Positions 61,363 through 64,000 of a stretch of 64,000 nucleotides of DNA are shown piece after piece. The DNA lies in assembly GCA_027919835.1 (NCBI GenBank), contig JANVFP010000010.1, positions 372,001-436,000 of the forward strand, given 5' to 3'. The stretch comes from Lentinula raphanica. Lineage: Eukaryota; Basidiomycota; Agaricomycetes; Agaricales; Omphalotaceae. The translations under genes were made by a program, and so were the position numbers. Below the pieces are notes generated by a model, which saw only the letters and a list, made by a program, of their open reading frames with translations, had not been told where the DNA came from and did not search any database. Within the stretch, counting starts at the first letter, position 1, and every line of letters begins with the position of its first letter.

Positions 61363-62657
61363 ATGAGCTTCTCACAGAGGCTTCCAGATTACCTCTATCC
61401 TTTCCTTTTCTTGTCGTCTCCAACAAGCACGCCAGCGAACCCCGACTCTTTTCCGACCTCGCAATATTACAGGACGGACACAAAAGATCTATGTCTCGTC
61501 ATAACTATCATTGCTGTATATGCTGTCCTTCGAGACGTCCTCCGTCTTGGCGTCTTCGAGCCCTTTGCTAGCTGGAAGCTTTCTAGAGACTTAGAGAGCA
61601 AACGACGCGCTAGCAAATCAAATGGCAATGCCAGCGCGTCCCTAAACGGAAACGGTCATTCCAAGTCAAGATCAAAGTTCACAAAGGCTGAACGTCGTAA
61701 AATGCACCGAAGCGTGTTGAGATTTGCAGAACAAGGCTGGTCCGTGGTGTACTACACTCTGCAATGGGGGTTTGGTCTGGTAGGTCGTTCTATCCTTTCT
61801 TTCCCCCCCTCTGACAGTATTCCTCTCAGTATGTTCATAGGAACCTCCCCACCAAATTGCTAGATCCTGTTGCCGCATGGATTGGCTACCCTCACGTTGC
61901 TCTGGCTGCTCCTGTCAAGATATACTATCTAAGCCAACTTGCATTCTATCTACACCAGATGTTGATTCTCAATGCTGAAGCTCGACGAAATGACCATATT
62001 CAGATGATGACCCACCATGTCATTACCGTCTTCTTGATGTGGGGAAGCTACTACTACAACCTCACCCGTATCGGGTGTCTCGTAATGCTCCTCATGGACT
62101 TGTGTGATATATTTCTACCGGTAAGTATATTCATCATCATCCTATACGTTGAGTGCTCATTTCTCTATTTTGCAGTTGGCCAAAATGCTGCGCTACTTGA
62201 ATTTGCCCCAAATCTATCCAGACTTCACATTTGGCACGTTCATGGTTACATGGTTTGTGACACGCCATGTACTATTTCCTGTCGCCATCCAGTCAATCAT
62301 ATTCGACATGCCGAATCTAATTCCTTACGATTGGGACCCAGAGCGGGGCCATTATTTCACGAAGGGTTCTCATGCTATGTTCTATTGCTGTTTGATCGCA
62401 TTAGAGGTAAGTTAAAGTTTATCAAGTGAATATCGAGCATCAACATATCCTCTTCAGGTTATCCAAATGGTCTGGTTTGCCATGATAGTCCGTGTTGCTT
62501 GGCGAGTAATGAGTGGACAAGGTGCCACTGATGTTCGGAGTGACGAAGAAGGGTATGAGTCCAGTTGTTGCTTTCTTCTCTTCTGACAATGTACTGACGC
62601 GTATTGTGTAGGGGCGACGATGACGACTTTAATGATCCAGACGACAAGGAAGAGTAA
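61363..62657 (+). CDS. LAG1: Ceramide synthase, LAG1/TLC domain
   Basis: ER membrane acyl-CoA-dependent ceramide synthase. Start MSFSQRLPDYLYPFLFLSSP; then helices with TDTKDLCLVITIIAVYAVLR, a Ser/Lys/Asn loop, and the TLC domain: KFTKAERRKMHRSVLRFAEQ, GWSVVYYTLQWGFGLYVHRN, KIYYLSQLAFYLHQMLIL, and the Lag1 motif HIQMMTHHVITVFLMWGSYY with LLMDLCDIFLPLAKMLRYL. His-His and the two Asp of MDLCD are the residues needed for activity in the family. The acidic tail GDDDDFNDPDDKEE is usual for fungal Lag1. Four introns. About 380 residues. Confidence 0.93.
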
Positions 62658-63059
62658 TTTACATCAAAACTTCTCTAGTAGTTCCTCTTGAAGGCCATTT
62701 TTCGTGATACCTTTAGAAAGATTTCATGTTATACCAAGTGACCTTACCAGATTGAGACGCTACTTCGGTCTTTATGCAGACACTCCGTCTGTAAATACTC
62801 AGTAACTTCTGCGGCGGTCCCACAGTAAGCCAGTGTCAGCTTGTGTGTCCGGGATGCTTGTGACCCATGTGTCACGACTATTCACATAAATAAGGTCACA
62901 TCTGGTCACATGCGCTTTGTCTTTTCCGTGACAGCTATTTCCTTATCGAGAACATCTTACACCACTACCGTACAGTCACTGAATCATCTACTGCAACTAG
63001 CGCCGCAGCGGCCAACCCACTTTCGAATCTCATTTGCTGTTCTCTCACAATCTATCATT
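62658..63059. other. Intergenic, no gene seen
   Basis: 400 bases between ceramide synthase and Snf7. It contains several GTCAC/GTGTCACG words near 62860-62930, and should hold the Snf7 promoter. Confidence 0.45.
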
Positions 63060-63932
63060 ATGACCTCTTTCATGAGCTGGTTTGGTGCCCGCAGGGACCC
63101 AAAGCAGTCCGCCCGAGATGCAATCGTCGGTCTACGACAACAACTCCAGATGATTGAGAAGAAGGAAGAGTATTTGCAGAAGAAGATTGACGAAGAGCTG
63201 AGGAAGGCAAAGGCGAATGCTGTGACGAATAAAGCAGGTTAGATTCATCTATTTCATATATTATGAACAGGCTTACACCTCATGGAATGAAACAGTCGCT
63301 ACAGCCGCATTGAAGCGAAAGAAGGCGAGCGAGGCAGAGCTTGACCGGTTAGCAGGGACACGGCTTCAGCTGGAGATGCAAGTGAACACACTCGAATCAG
63401 CTAATTTAAACGCGGAGACGATGGCTGCAATGAAGAAGGCTGCCGACGCACTCAAGGTGATACACGGAAACATGTGAGCCATCTTCTTCCTTATCGCCTC
63501 ATTGCCCGTTCTGACAACTTCGTTTCAGGACGGTCGATCAAGTGGATGCAACGATGAACGAGGTCACACAACAACGGGAAGTTGCACAAGAGATTGCAGA
63601 TATAATATCGAATCCCGTTTCGTTGGGCGACACTTTGGACGAGGTGAGTTTCTTATCAAAGTATAGACCGCATGTGCGTGTAAGGCTGATATGCTGCAAA
63701 TAGGACGAATTACTGCAGGAGCTCAACGATCTAGAACAAGAACAACTGGACGAACGATTACAGGGGGCAGACCATGTACCGCTACATCAACCACAGACTG
63801 TGAAGGAACCGGGTACGTATTTCTACTGCAATCCAGTTATTTCATTACTGAGAGCTCACTTGTGAATCAGAACCCGAAGCACTCGACGAAGAAGAAGAAC
63901 TTAGACAATTGCGAGCATCCATGGCCATGTAG
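63060..63932 (+). CDS. SNF7: ESCRT-III subunit Snf7/Vps32
   Basis: Main filament-forming ESCRT-III protein for multivesicular-body sorting and membrane scission. Start MTSFMSWFGARRDPKQSARD (membrane-inserting N-terminus), then AIVGLRQQLQMIEKKEEYLQ and KKIDEELRKAKA (basic helix 1), ATAALKRKKASEAELDRLAG, AMKKAADALKVIHGNM, TVDQVDATMNEVTQQREVAQ and EIADIISNP, then the acidic C-terminal part with DELLQELNDLEQEQLDERL and the terminal EEEELRQLRASMAM, a MIM-type helix for Vps4. Four introns. About 220 residues, the usual length. Confidence 0.94.
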
Positions 63933-64000
63933 TTCATGAATTCCCGAGACCCCCTCTCCATCCTTTTCTCCAGTCATCTCATCTGTATCACGCATTGTAC

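Overview
This window is nuclear DNA of a filamentous basidiomycete, most likely an Agaricomycete. The evidence is compact genes on both strands, almost all split by many 50-60 nt GT-AG introns, typical fungal genes (chitin synthase, eRF3 with a PAM2 motif, SLA1, Rheb, CK2 beta), an agaric-style F-box gene and tandem RING families. No bacterial, viral or organellar segment was seen, and no tRNA, rRNA or CRISPR array. Gene limits below come from reading frames joined at GT-AG junctions by eye; where frame and family both fit, the limits are exact.

Layout. 0-9 kb: amino-acid permease (+), eRF3 (-) and SLA1 (+); the last two diverge from a 231-bp spacer. 9-20 kb: a large SEC7-type ARF exchange factor (-) and a long RING E3-like gene (-) with tiny exons. 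20-26 kb: deoxyhypusine synthase (+), a divergent 14-3-3 (-) and an Aro8-type aminotransferase (-). 26-27.6 kb: gene-poor, with a 571-bp inverted-repeat element flanked by a 5-bp target duplication. 27.6-36.6 kb: a six-knuckle CCHC protein (+), COQ10 (+), an unrecognised small protein (-) whose 3' end overlaps COQ10, a GST-like protein (-), chitin synthase (+) and a small RING protein (-). 36.7-39 kb: a tandemly repeated, partly decayed family of unknown function (-). 39.8-44 kb: Spo12-like (-), F-box (+) and Rheb (+). 44-50 kb: GH2 beta-mannosidase (-) and a Dal5-type MFS transporter (-). 50-52 kb: an AlaX/AARSD1-type editing protein (+). 52-56 kb: three tandem RING paralogs (-) with expanding acidic repeats. 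56-64 kb: a second Dal5-type MFS transporter (+), CK2 beta (+), a U1A/U2B''-type snRNP protein (-), ceramide synthase (+) and Snf7/Vps32 (+).

Most genes are conserved housekeeping genes and do not form one pathway. Three act in translation (eRF3, deoxyhypusine synthase, alanyl-tRNA editing) and several in membrane traffic or growth (SLA1, SEC7, Snf7, Rheb, chitin synthase). The accessory parts are the RING triplet between two inverted MFS paralogs, the decayed tandem family near 37-39 kb and the MITE-like element. I did not find a biosynthetic gene cluster or a defence system.
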